A stretch of DNA of 64,000 nucleotides from Paraphysoderma sedebokerense. Its lineage: Eukaryota > Blastocladiomycota > Physodermatomycetes > Physodermatales > Physodermataceae. Positions 1 through 14,245 of this stretch are shown one piece after another. Location of the stretch: contig JAHLJZ010000002.1 of NCBI GenBank assembly GCA_025602915.1, positions 744,001 to 808,000 of the forward strand. The letters are read 5' to 3'. Positions within the stretch are counted from its first letter, which is position 1. Each line of letters opens with the position of its first letter. Under the pieces are notes generated by a model. It did not search any database, was not told the origin of the DNA, and saw nothing but the letters and a program-made list of their open reading frames with translations. Made by a program: the position numbers and the translations under genes.

Positions 1-66
1 CTTGTTTCTTGTTGGAAAGGCTGAAATTGCAGATCGCATATAAATTAAATATGAAATTAATATCAG

Positions 67-491
67 ATGCTTATTCGAAATCAAGATCAACAACTGGATG
101 GTGTTCTAAATACGGTTAGCACACTAAAAAATGTTGCACTTACGATGGGCCAGGAACTGGATGACCAAGTTCGGTGAGTATATTCAGAGTTCAAAATCGC
201 ATGAGGCTTGGTGTGCACCCTTTGTTCATAGTCTATGCTAAAAATCATATCTATCAGTCTTCTACACGAAGTTGACGAACAAGTGGATGGTACTCAAACC
301 AAACTGAAGACCGCGATGAACAAAGTAAATAAAATACTAAAAGAGAGCAGTGGTATGTATTGCAGCATGTCTTATTGAACTATATAGTGATCTTACTGAC
401 TAAAATCCCACTGCTAGACACAAAATCGAGTTGCTGTATCGGAATCCTAATTGTAATTTTGGTCATATTGTTGATTCTTGTAATTATTTGA
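67..491 (+). CDS. Qc-SNARE (syntaxin-6/syntaxin-8-like), C-terminal part
   Basis: Three exons (67-173, 258-352, 418-491) join in frame to a 91-residue C-terminal piece of a SNARE; the 5' part lies outside the window or behind an intron ending at 66. The piece holds a Qc-type SNARE helix (QDQQLDGVLNTVSTLKN, then GQELDDQVRLL with the zero-layer glutamine in DDQ) and ends in a hydrophobic tail after two cysteines (CCIGILIVILVILLILV), the usual C-terminal anchor. Family members drive fusion in the endosome-Golgi pathway. The sequence resembles syntaxin-6/Tlg1 and syntaxin-8; without the N-terminal domain I cannot choose between them. Introns have GTGAGT and GTATGT donors. Confidence 0.85.
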
Positions 492-703
492 GTGAGATAT
501 CGCCTCAATAGATACTTTGTGTGATGAATGTGCAAATAGCTTGAAAGCTTCATCACAAGGGAAATTAAAATTATACTTCTCCACGTTTTGTTGCCAATTG
601 TCGCAAGCGGAACGCGATTTTTAGAGTCTGAATTGCCGATGCCTGTATCCAGATACCTCAAAGCTTACCATTTGAGCATACTTATGAGCCGACTCTATCA
701 CTG

Positions 704-1366
704 ATGTTAAGAGTTTCAGATAAGCATCCCCTTCTGACCCTCAGACCAGCATCAGTAGTATCCGAATGCAACAAAGCATCTACTATTGGCAGCAGCATAT
801 CATCACCCTCTTCAAAACGGATCAACCCAACATACGTTAAAGGTCGTCCAGCAGCATTTGCCAATCGAAATGATGTTCAAAAACGGCGTCATTTTCGGGT
901 GATATTGCGAAAAAGGTCGAATCCTTCAACTAACAGAGATGTGCAGAACGGAACAGTGGATGTTTTGGTCATTGATCAATCCCAAGTAGACGGAATTACT
1001 GATGACAACTTAGTCGAAATCAATAATGAACCTCAATCGCAGCCAGCTCTTGGTCACAATATCGACAAAAATGCTATGTCACAAGACTCAAACGTACCCA
1101 ATTCGCTGCCTGATAATAACCGAGTTAATTTATCTTCTTCGAACCGAATAAACTATGCACAAATTCTTCAACGATTACAACCAACTAAAGTTTTAATACA
1201 TCGTCCCAATCATGTGAAATCAGCAAAGCTCAAAGGGAAAGTAGAGTTTTACGAAAGGCATTCGACAGGGACAAAGTATTCCCCCTGGACAGGGATAACC
1301 AGCGCCAAGCGAAAAAACTTTGCTGAGACGAAAAAGAAAAGAGAAGATCAGTTGAGATTAGAGTAG
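704..1366 (+). CDS. Hypothetical protein, Ser/Asn-rich
   Basis: Open frame of 220 codons from an ATG at 704 to a TAG at 1364-1366. I do not recognise it. The protein is polar, rich in Ser, Asn and Arg, with no membrane segment and a basic lysine-rich end (ETKKKREDQLRLE). It lies about 210 bp after the SNARE stop on the same strand. A possible acceptor (GTTTCAG) follows the ATG closely, so the true start could be in an upstream exon. The length of the frame supports coding, but no family motif does. Confidence 0.45.
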   Translation: MLRVSDKHPLLTLRPASVVSECNKASTIGSSISSPSSKRINPTYVKGRPAAFANRNDVQKRRHFRVILRKRSNPSTNRDVQNGTVDVLVIDQSQVDGITDDNLVEINNEPQSQPALGHNIDKNAMSQDSNVPNSLPDNNRVNLSSSNRINYAQILQRLQPTKVLIHRPNHVKSAKLKGKVEFYERHSTGTKYSPWTGITSAKRKNFAETKKKREDQLRLE

Positions 1367-1466
1367 ATATTGGACTCCAATTATTCTTTCTTTATTATCC
1401 TATTTTTTTGTGGAAATCGAATTCACGAGTGTTCATTTTAACTCATGTTGTAGAATTATTGCCGTA

Positions 1467-2533
1467 ATGCGATTTCTGAAAGACATTAGCACAAGATACA
1501 GCTCCCTGTAAGTTCTGCGCTTTCTGACATGTTACTGATATTTCATTTAAATTTTTCTGGTTGTGCAACGTGGTCTGTAGACGACGCGAAAACGATTACC
1601 TCTCACAAAAATGCAATTCAATGAAAACGAACGGAGTAAGTTACATATTCCATGCAGTCTCATCGTTTCACAATCAGAAAATTGATATGAAATTAGTACA
1701 ATTACATTGCGAGTTTGTTGCGAGAATTAAAGAATTTAGACAGCGCGATCACGACCATTTTTAAAACTCAGGCAAAAGAATTGAAGCAGTCAAGAAAAGA
1801 GTACTATGAGTTAAGACAAAAGTTCCTTGGTCATGAGAATGGTGAATTTTCTCATTATCTAGGAATGCATGGATAATATTTTAAACGGGATCGATTGATA
1901 TGCGTAGAGTTCAGGAAGCAAATTGATTCGAAAGCCGAGGAACTTCAGCGGTTAGATCAAGCGACTGCCGACCTTCTGAAGCTAAGGGTATGTACATTTA
2001 AAAACGCCATGTGTCATTTTTGGTTATTTGATCTCTGATCGAGTCGTTCTAATGCGTAGAATACAATGACGGTCAGACCGTCATACTTCGCCGACGATAG
2101 TCTGAAATGGGCAAATCTGCTGTCAGAGACTATCGAAGCCATGACTATGGCTAAGCGTAAGATGGAGCTTTCCATTTCGCACGTTGAAGAAGATTTTCGA
2201 GAGAAAGCAATACAAACTTTGAAGTCAACATTGAGCGTGACATCGGGCGAGAACAGTTTGACTGACGGTTTATCCTCAGCATTTGCTAAAGTCCGGTTAA
2301 ACCGAAAGTTGAATGATTACATTGACACATGCACCGTCCCCACTTTTGAACAGTACAGCAGGTCAAAAATGGAAATCGGACAACACAGAGTGCAACAAGA
2401 TGCCCTAGAAAAAGAGATATTTTCCCTGCGGAGCAGAATTCAAGAATTAGAGCAACACCTCAACCATATTCCCAACATCGTGAGAGAAAAAATGCATAGT
2501 TGGAGAGATTATGTTGTGGCGGAAAGTGAATAA
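1467..2533 (+). CDS. Coiled-coil protein of unknown function
   Basis: Five exons (1467-1507, 1581-1635, 1697-1841, 1908-1987, 2060-2533) join without a frame break to a 264-residue protein. Every intron is GT-AG with a donor such as GTAAGT or GTATGT. Much of the protein looks like heptad-type helix: the segment after residue 32 (IASLLRELKNLDSAITTIF), the segment around EFRKQIDSKAEELQRLDQA, and the C-terminal IFSLRSRIQELEQHL. There is no membrane segment or enzyme motif. Cytoskeletal, kinetochore or trafficking coiled coils would all fit, and I make no functional call. The gene is convergent with NDUFS8, with 89 bp between the stops. Confidence 0.65.
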
Positions 2534-2622
2534 AACATTTCAGGCAACAAAACGTGTCACAATTGTTTATTCTTGAACCCTTGCTTATTTGACAAGACAG
2601 AATTGAGCAATTGGGTACTACA

Positions 2623-3954
<1,332 letters not shown>

Positions 3955-4034
3955 CGCAAACCTTGCTTCCAATATCTATTGCGGATGACACCACCAAATT
4001 TCCAAACGGGTTTCAAATGTTAAGTGTAATCGCC

Positions 4035-4042
4035 CACGTGAC
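4035..4042. promoter_or_regulatory. E-box CACGTGAC upstream of NDUFS8
   Basis: The sequence CACGTGAC lies 81 bp upstream of the NDUFS8 ATG (minus-strand gene starting at 3954). It is one of six such sites near gene starts in this window. It also lies 97 bp from the stop of the RNA cyclase gene. Binding by a bHLH factor is inferred from the motif only. Confidence 0.5.
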
Positions 4043-4138
4043 AAAACAAAAGGGATCCTTCAAAGGTTAGACGTATGTATATTATTCTTGGCTTCTACAA
4101 ATTTATATACATGACAGTACATTAAGCTGATATTTAAA

Positions 4139-5750
4139 TCATGAGATTTTGGCTTTTCCTTTCAAACCAAGCCCAGTGCAACTGATTAGATACTGGCTTG
4201 GCTGCCCTTGGTCGGATCGTGACACCTCCGTGATTTCGAATTTAATTCCAGTTAGGACTTGAACAAAGTGAATAGCTGTTCGAGTATGCAGCGTCAGAGG
4301 CCCTTGCAAATTGAATGAAATGCATCATTATACATCGCGCGGATATTCATATTTAAAAAAAACAGCCTTACCGGTGAGCATTGATGACTCGCCCCGCGCG
4401 AGAGCCATATATATGATAAGCTGATCTTGAAGATATTCATCTACACAACCTCCTGCGTCGACGTCTCGAAGAAGATCGCTCGCAGCTTTATGAGCCAAAG
4501 TTTCGGGTGAAAGCCCCCTTTCTCCAATGCCAGATGCCGCAATTAAATTACCATTTGACGTTTCGCACCATAACCTTTATGAAGCCGGTTAAACACAAGC
4601 AACATGGCAACTGTTCAAAGCTACATACATTAAACCCCAAGCATCCCCGGTCGCCACTCTCGGATCTTCTTGGACTTCGTCAATGAAAATGATTTTTTTT
4701 GAAAATCGGGTGTATAATGTGTCTTTCACTTTGGAAGCCATCCGGGAAAGGAAGGTTTTCCTTACATTACCTGATATAAAAATCCGCCTAGGATCAATCG
4801 TCAGCGTTTTCTTCATGACGGTAAATCAGTTGAACGAAATAACTGTACCCATGGATTCTAAGAACATCCCCTCGTTCCGTCAAATCAAACGAAGAAAGAG
4901 TTTGTCCTTCCTTCAATGGTTCTACTGTCAATTGAACCTCTCCCCCACCTTTTGGATAGTAGCCTCTTCTTCGCAAATTTAAACAGACGGAAGATTTACT
5001 CTCAGCAGAAAATAGCAACCGTCTGGCGGTAGGCATGAATATCTAAAGTCTACTTTAATGAAGAAATCTCTCTTTATAAAATAATAAGTTCATAAGTACC
5101 GATTCCACATAATCTATTTGGGGGGCCGCCGTCGCGTTCGTCTGTCGGGAGGAGCATCAGCGCTTGAAACATAGACCACTCGCAACATTATAGTGCTTAC
5201 CCCGCCTCTTAAAGTGACTTCAGAACGTTTGTCTGCAAATAGTAAAACCGGCAGGGATATCTGAATTAACAACGCAATACTCCTTTATTGGATATTTAGT
5301 CGAATGTTATAGAAAAGTTTTCAGTCAAACGAATTGGAACCTACCCTGCAGTCCCGACATCAACTAAATCATGGATCCCAATGATATCGTTTGGGCTAAA
5401 TGAAACGAAAGACGACCTTAGAGCATCACCCTGTACATCGGCGTTCGATATGCGCTTCACCAGTCGAACACCACAAAGATGCTGGGCCTTTAGCCCCTTT
5501 TGAGATCTATTGGCTCTAATGTTCAAAATCTTAATCGGTTTTCCGAGTAATGCACTTTTGATTTAGTTAGTCAAAGGCAGTAGTCAGTAAATGCTTGTCT
5601 TTGATTTGTCCATTGGTAAGCTTACCTCAACGCTATACTGTTTCTTAAAACTGTTATTGAGTTAGTAATGAAGGCCCCAATTAAGTGCTCAAAGAAAACC
5701 TTACTTTGACCCCCACCCTCAAGTAATGATCCATCAAGTTCCAAAGACAT
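4139..5750 (-). CDS. RTCA: RNA 3'-terminal phosphate cyclase
   Basis: RtcA-type enzyme that converts RNA 3'-phosphate to a 2',3'-cyclic phosphate using ATP. The ATG at 5750 begins MSLELDGSLLEGGGQS, the family's N-terminal motif. Exons in order then give IRANRSQKGLKAQHL, TLRGGTNATAAPQIDY, RRRGYYPKGGGEV, an ETSNGNLIAASGIGERG block, DEYLQDQLIIYMALA and TLHTRTAIHFVQ, which holds the expected nucleophilic His, before the stop at 4139. About eight short introns interrupt it. Length and block order match canonical RTCA rather than the Rcl1-type nucleolar paralog, because the catalytic His region is kept. Confidence 0.93.
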
Positions 5751-5939
5751 TATGCTTACAATTTCTCTCGGCAAATTAAAATCCGACAGGAAGGGTTCTT
5801 GTGAGAAGTTCCGAAAATGGACTGATGAAGATTTTATGACGACACCCCTTTTTGTGATGTGAGTGAGTCATGTCGCGAGTTCGTTCTCTGGACTCTGAAT
5901 CATGAATGATTCATTTGAAATTTTATTTGCCATGGATTT

Positions 5940-8900
5940 TTAAACAGTTTTCTTCACCATGCCAAGTAGAGCTGCTTTTAACATCCCAACCGACAGTCCT
6001 TCTATACAATTGTCCATATCACTTTTCTCTTTAAGGCCGATTCCGTCGTATGTTTCTATTAAATCCGTTGCAAGAGCTGGGGCATGCTCATTTCCGAATC
6101 CCGCTTCACCCATTCTCCATTTCCGCATCCAAATCCTTGCCATCGTCTGCACGATCCATTCTCTCTCTGCTTCTTGCAGCCTAAAGAAACTTTCGACGAT
6201 GACACCATCGATCAGGTGGTGAGCAGGATACTGCATACCTCTAAATGCATCATGGGGTGCGTTCAAAATGGGGTGAGAGCCAGGGTAATTGAGCAAAGCC
6301 ATTTGCAAAACATTTAACAGGTTAAACTCTGATTCACTGATTGGCTGTATCACGTATATCGAACCGAGGATGGTTGCTGCTATTATCTGTTCAGATGTCG
6401 TGGCAGGCATGTCATTGGTTTGGGATTGAGATAAAGTCATGGAAAGTTGTTCCATATCCAAGCTCTCTGGGCGGTCAACGAGTGATCCGGTCTCCAGCCT
6501 CATACAAATTTCACCCAAGTGAAAACAAAACACCTCATGAAAGGTGAACTCTTCTGAATCGGGGACTAAGGGTATTCAACAACCAGAAAGTCAGCTGAAG
6601 CGTTCTCGCCCGCTAAAAATTTACTTGGCATACCATACACGAGTCCAAAGATATTCCCATATTTATCAACTCCTACAAGGTTATGCTCTCCCCAGAAAAC
6701 TAAATCCGAAATGGTTCGACTGAACCGATCGCTGCATTGAAAGTAATTATCAGCAAAGAATGGTACAGAAGAAGCAATTTGGCTTAATCACTTTACCTAG
6801 CCAGGGGAACTAGTTTCTTATCTTCGCGATCGTATTTATAATAGGTTACACTTTCTTTTTGATGACCGGCGATAATATCGTTCTCTCGAGCTTTTAGAGA
6901 CATGATCGGATAGCGCGCCTCCACTTTAGCGGTCTCTGTGAGACTGTACTTCAGTTAATATTTCGGTCCACGGATCAACACAGTACAGTGCAGTTCAGTC
7001 AAAACATACCCGTGGCCAGTGGTGAACAGAATCAGGGACTTCCCGGAAGAAACAAGTAATCCGTCTTGCCCGAATTTCAACACACCTGTCACCATGCCGG
7101 ATTTCAATGTATCGTGTGTGTACTGGTTTGACAATCTGTATCTCTTCGAATTCCCTCCAGGAATCGTAAGCTCTTCTATCTGATATAGAAAGAAACGACC
7201 GGCGGACATATGTGGACTGGTGTCATTTGAATAAATTCCAGTTCCGACCAATACCCAACTCGTCGAGTCGTTCCGTCGGAACTCTGTCGTATATAATATG
7301 TAAACGAAAGAACTTGATGTCATGCACTTATTAAGCTTACTAACCTGATACTGACAATACAACTTCAGCATTTTTCAGCAGAGTGTTATCTGCGGAATTT
7401 TCTTTGAATTCAACATCTTTGAGGTCTACTGTTGGAATCTCTACTGGTAGAAGTGAGTTTTTGCTCTTCAACAGGTCTGCTGAGAATAACATCAATTTAG
7501 AACACGGAAAATTCTTCGAATCGGAACTTCTATAATTTGCGGCAATAACAAAGTGCTGCGTATTCGAAAGTTGTAAAACATGTCGAGGTGTCTGAAAGGT
7601 TTTGGTTCATCAATTGGGTAGAATCGCAATGCATGTATCAAGTAGACTTACCTCGGTCAAACTATATTCACTGAAACCTACTTGCGAAGTTTGCAAGTAG
7701 ACGAAATATAAAGCATTATTAGAGATAATCATGAACCCAGACTTTTCGGGCTCAAAAGTAAAGGAAACCGCAGTCGAAGACTGTTGACGGGAAAGATCGA
7801 GAAATAAGCATCAACCCAAACTTTTCGGCAACGATAAGATATGAAGGAGAACTCAACGAACTTCATCAAATTCAACTCTTGTGAATTCTAATTGACTTTC
7901 TTCAAGAATAAGTTTCCACGGATTTTGATCTGAAAATGCCAATACGTAGGCATCTGAAGTGCTGTCCCGCGATGATGGAACTAATGTAACCGGTTTGACC
8001 CCTATTTGCCTCGCCTTCATATCAGTAAGTGCAATAATAGATTCGTTGTCATCTGACTGAGCAGACTGCTTCAGAACACCGGAGACGACAGTGCCGTCTC
8101 GCAAGCCTGTTAGAAAATATACAGTATCGTCGAGTAATATCGCGAACGAGTGAGGAATAGAATCGGCGGGTTTCGAGTCCACAAGGGAGCGGTATCTCGC
8201 TAGAGAGTGTCAAGAAGCATTAATGATGCATGTAATCGAACAACAAGTAAAAGTCTACTTCAATGCACATACGTATTGATATGTTGGCGACAATATACAG
8301 GTCGGAGTTGTCAGCAGTCATAGACATTGCGACAATGTTGGAATTGTATGTTCCTACAAACAGAATGTGGGATCTTCGCAGGATATATGAGTACACTAAT
8401 AGAAAAGAGAACTCAATAGTAAGCAACCTACGTATGCAATAATTCAGATATTTCGCGATTAGCTGAGGTCATCCGGCATGGCTGCTCCATCATCGCTATG
8501 CGGCAAAGAACGTGAAACTGTACATTCCTTAATAAAGAGCATTAATTCACATGTAAAAACAAGACAGTCACATAATAACGAACCCTTCAGAATCTACAAC
8601 TATTTTCATTGCGACAACACTGTTGGAACTCTGAGAATCGAAATCGGCCGTTACACAAAAAAATATAATATCGTCATAGCTGCTGCAGGCTAAATCGATT
8701 CTGTGATAACCGTTCTCTTTTGAGTCCCAATGCCAGCTCTTACTGCTCGGCGGTGGTGAATTGTTCGGAGAAGTGGATTGTAGGGGATCGAAATAACTCA
8801 CGACAACCCCTGTGTGATGAACCTGAACAAGATAATTCCTTGCAAGGAGTGAAGTGACAAGACATGATGGTTTCTCTGATAAAAGTCCGACGCGGTCGGT

Positions 8901-11347
8901 AACATCTTCCAATTCTCCCCCTTGAAAAAAAAAACAAGCAGCAAGAGTGAGAAACCATGTCCGTGATGCTGTGAAAGTCTGAAACGATCAGAGTCCTACT
9001 TACCACCAAGGAACATAAATTTCGTTTCATTCACAAATGATATGGCGAGGTAAGAGTCCACTTCTGCGTCAGGCGAATCCGAAAAGCTCCACATTTCGGT
9101 ACTTTAAAGAATGGGACGGTTACAAAAAATTCTGGCAATAAATAACTAAAACATCGTCATTACAAACCCCTCAAATCCCTCGTTGTCACCTCGACCGCCA
9201 AATGATTGATCACCAACAGAACTTGTGACAACTGTGACGTTGACCGTCCTCCTCAATTGTGTTAAACTGCCTGAACCGGAGGAAGAGCCTGTCAATGTTA
9301 AAATAGTTTTCTGTTGGGTAGTAGAAGGTATAGCTGTTGATGATGTATGGGTAGGAAGACAAAACGACAGCAGGGGTGAATGTGAATGACTTCCTTGAAT
9401 TAGGAAGGATGAAATTGGGTTGGCCTATGGCAATAAAGTTGCAAGTTAATAAAAGCCGTAACATAGAACTCTTACGATTGTGGCTGTTCGATGTCTACAT
9501 ACAAGGAATGTAGAGATACCGCCTTTCACGTCTACTACACACAGTATATCAACCGTTTCACTTCCACGTATGACGGACTTGAGCGATTCATCTGCCTCGT
9601 CGGGATCCGGGATACTCAAATCTTCTACCAAACTTTCTGATAATACAGATATTGACTGGACGCCAGAACCAGCTGGAAGGCGTGCGATCAATGACCGTTT
9701 AAAGACATCTTCAGATTTAAGTGGCCCCAGATGAATATCGTTGTGAGCGGGACTATTGATCGAATATCGGTAAATCTCGCCGTTGTCAAATCCAAGATAG
9801 AAAACGTCTTGGCGGGGATGATGAGCATATGTGGTAGGGATCGGATTCGAATATGTAGTACTGTCTAGTATGATGGGTGTACCATTTGTAATATCTGACG
9901 CCCGAATAAATTGTATAGATGTGTCCTGGAATCAAATGAATTAGGGCGAGTACTTTATACAAGACATATTTGCTCAAAGTACAAGCTTACCGTGACCAGC
10001 ACAAAACACCCAATATGTTCGCGGAGTGCAATTATAAACAACGGGACTGGAATTCTTTTTTTCAGCGGAGATCGTGGTTCAGACTGTGCAAAGGATAGCG
10101 GTAGTCGCTCGACTTTCTTAGGGAATGAACCTTCATTCGGAATGATTGATGGAAAAGTGATTAACGCGACAAACACTTGCTTTTTCACGTCCCTTCAGCA
10201 ACATTTAATTAGGAACAGTTGGAAACGAACACAACCACATATTAACTTACTCTGTGCAAGCGGCAACCAACTGAAGCTTGTCATTTTCACTGATTGGATC
10301 GGTGTACAAAAAACTCACACCATGAATTACACATTCACAGTCTAGATTTTTTGGCTGATATGAGAGGATCTATTTGATTAGATTCGGGGAAGAGTAACAA
10401 TGAATACATAAAATAGTTACCGTGAAAGACTCAAAATCTCCAACGTCAGATTTTGTTAATCTCGATGTCTTGATCACATCAATGATGTTCGCAACACAGA
10501 TTGCTCTGTTGTAGGGATCAATCGCAAGATGCTGGGGTAAACTCTTGTAGGACGTCGTGGGTTTTGTGTACGGGACCTAGCAAAATCAATCCGGAATCTA
10601 GCTTGAGCAAATCTCGAATGTGCACTCCGTATAATCAACGAAAGCTTACCTCATAAACCGGTACGAATCTAAACTTACCGTTCACTCCTTCGGAAGATAG
10701 AGCGGAATACTTGGGCGGCGCCTTATCTACTTCTACGATTCCCCACAACGTCATATTTCCATTTGTACCAATCGTGACTAAATAGTCACATTCGTATTTT
10801 ATTTCCAGTTCATCTCTACCCTGATTATTTTCATCCTCACTTTCGCGCCCTTCCAAACTCTTCAAGTACTTCCACACGTCAAGTCCGCTAATGGAGTCAA
10901 CCTCGCCTCCAAATAGTTCTTTCGGATCAATCAAACTGCTATTTTGGGATTTGCCAAAAGGAAATTGACGTTCGTTAATGATTCGTTGCTGGTCACTGAG
11001 GTTGATAGTTGATATGGCAGTTATGTTGCCAATCACGGGATAAGTTGTCAAAGGTTCGAGTACAGGAAGAGTTGAGATTTGGCTTTCGGTTTCAAGTGAG
11101 TATAGTGTGATTGATGTTTGCTATATTTGAGTGAAAGAAAAGCATAGGTTATACATGGATACATTTAATAAACGCTAAAATTATCTGAACTGGGCAGTGG
11201 CTGAATAGCGACAAGTACGTTTGCTTCTACCACATCGACCGTATCCGGATTCCTGAACCGACCAACGGTGATTAGTTCATGTCCGGAGCCAAATCCGTTT
11301 AGGGCTTTTCGAATATAAAAGTATTGTGGGTCAGCTGCGACAGTCAT
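5940..11347 (-). CDS. CPSF-A/MMS1-N family beta-propeller protein (DDB1/Rse1-like)
   Basis: Long multi-exon gene, roughly 1,400 codons, read from an ATG at 11347 to TAA at 5940-5942. It has no enzyme motif; most segments are beta-strand-like, as in triple-propeller proteins. Family-like landmarks are SDLVFWGEHNLVGVDKYGN (compare ADKFGN in SF3B3/Rse1), FCFHLGEICMRLETGSL (compare FHLGE in DDB1) and, near the C-terminus, AHHLIDGVIVESFFRL (compare the IDGDL-E-FL motif). The N-terminal exon (HELITVGRFRNPDTVDVVEANVLVAIQ) looks like the first propeller blade. Known members act in spliceosomal SF3b, cleavage-polyadenylation or Cul4 ubiquitin ligases. The sequence is too divergent for me to say which. 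The start exon and some internal exon borders are not fixed. Confidence 0.7.
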
Positions 11348-11634
11348 TGAGTATGGAGAAACTTAAAAGTGTGGGCCTGGCCAGCGAACTCGTAACACCA
11401 GTTATTTGCAGGTGCTCGGAACAGTTGGAACTTGGAAGGACACAAAATGCCAAGATTTCAATTTCAGTTTTAACATCCCTTCTAACCATCATATTTATAA
11501 AATTGTCCAAACAATTTACAACTCATATAGCGTATAATAATCAACATTATTCTTAAAATTACACATACACTGCCTAATCGAATACAACGTAATACTACAT
11601 TTCCGAAGATCCGCATCCTTTATACCATTTCGCA

Positions 11635-14128
11635 TTACACCTTGAACACCCATACTCTCGCTCTTGCCTTCACCGCCTGTATGTCCCCTTCGCACAAGCC
11701 TGGCCAGACTGTAAAAACAGATTTTCCAAATCCTGCAGCCCCAATACTATGTACACTGGTGCTACTCCTCGTCGGATCGACCACATCAAGGTCCAAATTC
11801 ACTCCGACAACAGCCCTTCTTTCGATATCCACGCTAGGTTGAGCAGTATGTAAAGATACAGTGGGAATGCCTGCTTTCATGCGTAGAAATGTGAGTGTGG
11901 CGGTTTGAACAATTTGCTGAATCGTATCGTGCGTTGGAACAGGCAGATTGTAAGCGGCAAACAGAGATTCAATGGCGCCGACAGTATGAGTTTGAATCTG
12001 GGTGAGGTGAGTGCCGAGGCGATTGTCCGGATCTTGTTTGCTGGAATTTAAGAGAGTAGATATTGTCTGATTCAGGTGAGCAAACAACGTCTTTTGGTCA
12101 AGATTTTTGTAATTAGGCGATGCTTGATTCTTTGGCAAGTAACTGTACTCTTTCCTAAGAGATTTCAGATACAGTGGTACGTAAAGAGGGTTTGTGAGCG
12201 GGACGAAAAGTGATTTGACTATGATCTGGGAGAGAAGTGAAAGGAATGCGTAAAAATTAGGGTTTGATTCTATCGTGTTGCTGGAGGAGGCGAATTCCGT
12301 GACAGAAGCAATGAGAGCTGGGTCAGATTCCAAACCACATTTTCGGGCCAACGTCGTGAATACAGTTTTGTACAGGGGAACTCCATCAGGGTCTGCCTCA
12401 AACATCTTCTGCGCCAAAGAGAATCCCTGGTATGATAAATGATAGAACAAAGCATAAATAGATTCCCAATCGGCAAGAAGGTCGAACGTCGTGTACAACG
12501 ACTGCGGATTTTGTGGCGAAGCAACAGGGGCTATTTTTACAGGGAACCGATGATTCGTAGTGATGGGCAATGATCCATTAAAATTGAGGGGATCCAAATT
12601 ATAATATTGGCCAGTGATTGACTCTGTCAAAAAGCGATCATTTCTGCCCATTGGCGAGGATGCTCGAGACGACACTGATGCATCAGATTTTGGGATATCT
12701 AATGGCGTATCAGAGAGGTTGACGTAAGTACGATATGGCCGAGGAAATGACAAGAATTGGCCTTCAGGCCCAACATCGGGAGATTGATCGGACGAGGGTG
12801 ACACGGAAGAAGACTGATGCGAAGTCTGAGGCATGGCAGGTGACGAGGAACTCTCGCTTGGTGCCGGACTACTGATCAATGCAGGTTGGGCAACACTAGA
12901 AGCCTCGGAATTCGTGGCAGAGAATCGTCGTGATCGGGATGATTGAACAGAGGATCGCCTGTCCGAAGGTGCAGCTAAAGGCGGGAGAACATTTTCAAAT
13001 ACCATAGAAGGTTTCTTTGGCGGGCCAAATGTGAACGATGAAAGTGACGAACGAGGTGTACCCGAGACGGGAATCTGCGAAAGAAGATAGAAATTAATAT
13101 GAGCTATAGCATTAGTGTTTGATGATATGACTTACTTCGTCAACGACGTCACCTTCTATTTCATCTACAGGTCTCTCGCCCATTCGTTCAGCTAGTCCTT
13201 CGCCGTCTTGTCGTTCCGGTGATATTCTGACCATACCATTCACTGAAGAGACAGAACCAGTATTGTATTGCTGGGGAGGAGCAACAGCGATAGAATTCAG
13301 TGTCATTTCGCTCATTGCATTCTGATGTTGAGTTGTCTCCGCCGATCGAGGTTTAGCATTCTCTACTGATATTTCTTTCATAGCTGCCTGGCTGCGTCTG
13401 CGGTGTCTTAGATAAAAGAAAAGTCCTATCGCTGCAACACAAACGGCCTAAGAAAGAACACATCCAAAGGGTTAGTATTTACCCAGGCTGGATAACAATG
13501 TTCCAAATTTAAATTACCCCAACTACAGAACCAGCAATCACTCCTGCGCTCGAATTCTGGGAACTAGGGTCTTTCACTTCGCCATTTAAAACAGGTGTGT
13601 TGCCGTTATTTCCATTGACAGCATCGCCGTTTAATCCTGTTGATAATTTAGAGAAATTTAATTTAACATGAGTCAATTCACCAAAACGTGAAAGGATCAT
13701 CAGTTGGAATACAAGTTAAACAGAGAAGGAAAGGTTCAAGTACCTTGCAATGCTCTAGGAGTACAGGCAACCTTTTGTGCTCTACTATAACAATAATACT
13801 GCGTAGTCCCGATATCCTGTAAACATCCAGAAACTGTGACGGTCCCTCCAGATGGATTAAACTGAATATCATATGGAGTGCTACAGGCCGGTTCGACTAT
13901 ATCTACGGGACAAGATGCTGCTCGTCCGGCGGAAGTAATATCGTTTGGAGTGCTGCAAAACCAAGAGCCAGGGGAAGTTATGGCGGACCCAGGGGTGCGA
14001 ACTCTGACACAACCAAAAATAGAACTGTAGGATTGTTGCAAGATTGTGAGTTGCGAAGCATCGACACTGGTGGCCGATAGGAACTGGGCCGGGGGTAGGC
14101 CGGTGTTGGCAAGGCTGCAAGTCGACAT
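11635..14128 (-). CDS. Single-pass membrane protein with Cys-containing outer domain and long inner domain
   Basis: Four exons (13744-14128, 13518-13636, 13136-13447, 11635-13074). The first encodes a domain with about nine cysteines (FGCVRVRTPG, WFCSTP, AASCPVD, PACSTPYD, YYCYSRAQKVACTP). A Ser/Asn-rich linker leads into one membrane helix (AGVIAGSVVG, then AVCVAAIGLFFYL) followed by the basic stop-transfer RHRRRSQ. The inner part has about 600 residues: a Ser/Pro-rich stretch, then a helical region (SITGQYYNLDPLNF to the C-terminal WPGLCEGDIQAVKARA). The layout suggests a cell-surface sensor. I recognise no family. The ATG at 14128 lacks a clear signal peptide, so a 5' exon may be missing. 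An E-box lies 119 bp upstream. Confidence 0.7.
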
Positions 14129-14245
14129 CACTCAGGGCCGAACGGAGGTAAGAGAGAGAGGGACGGAGATGGTGGTGGTAAGCTAAATTTAGCACTGGCA
14201 GAGTAAATTAATAGAATGGGCAATTTTTCAGTTTGAATGAATCGG

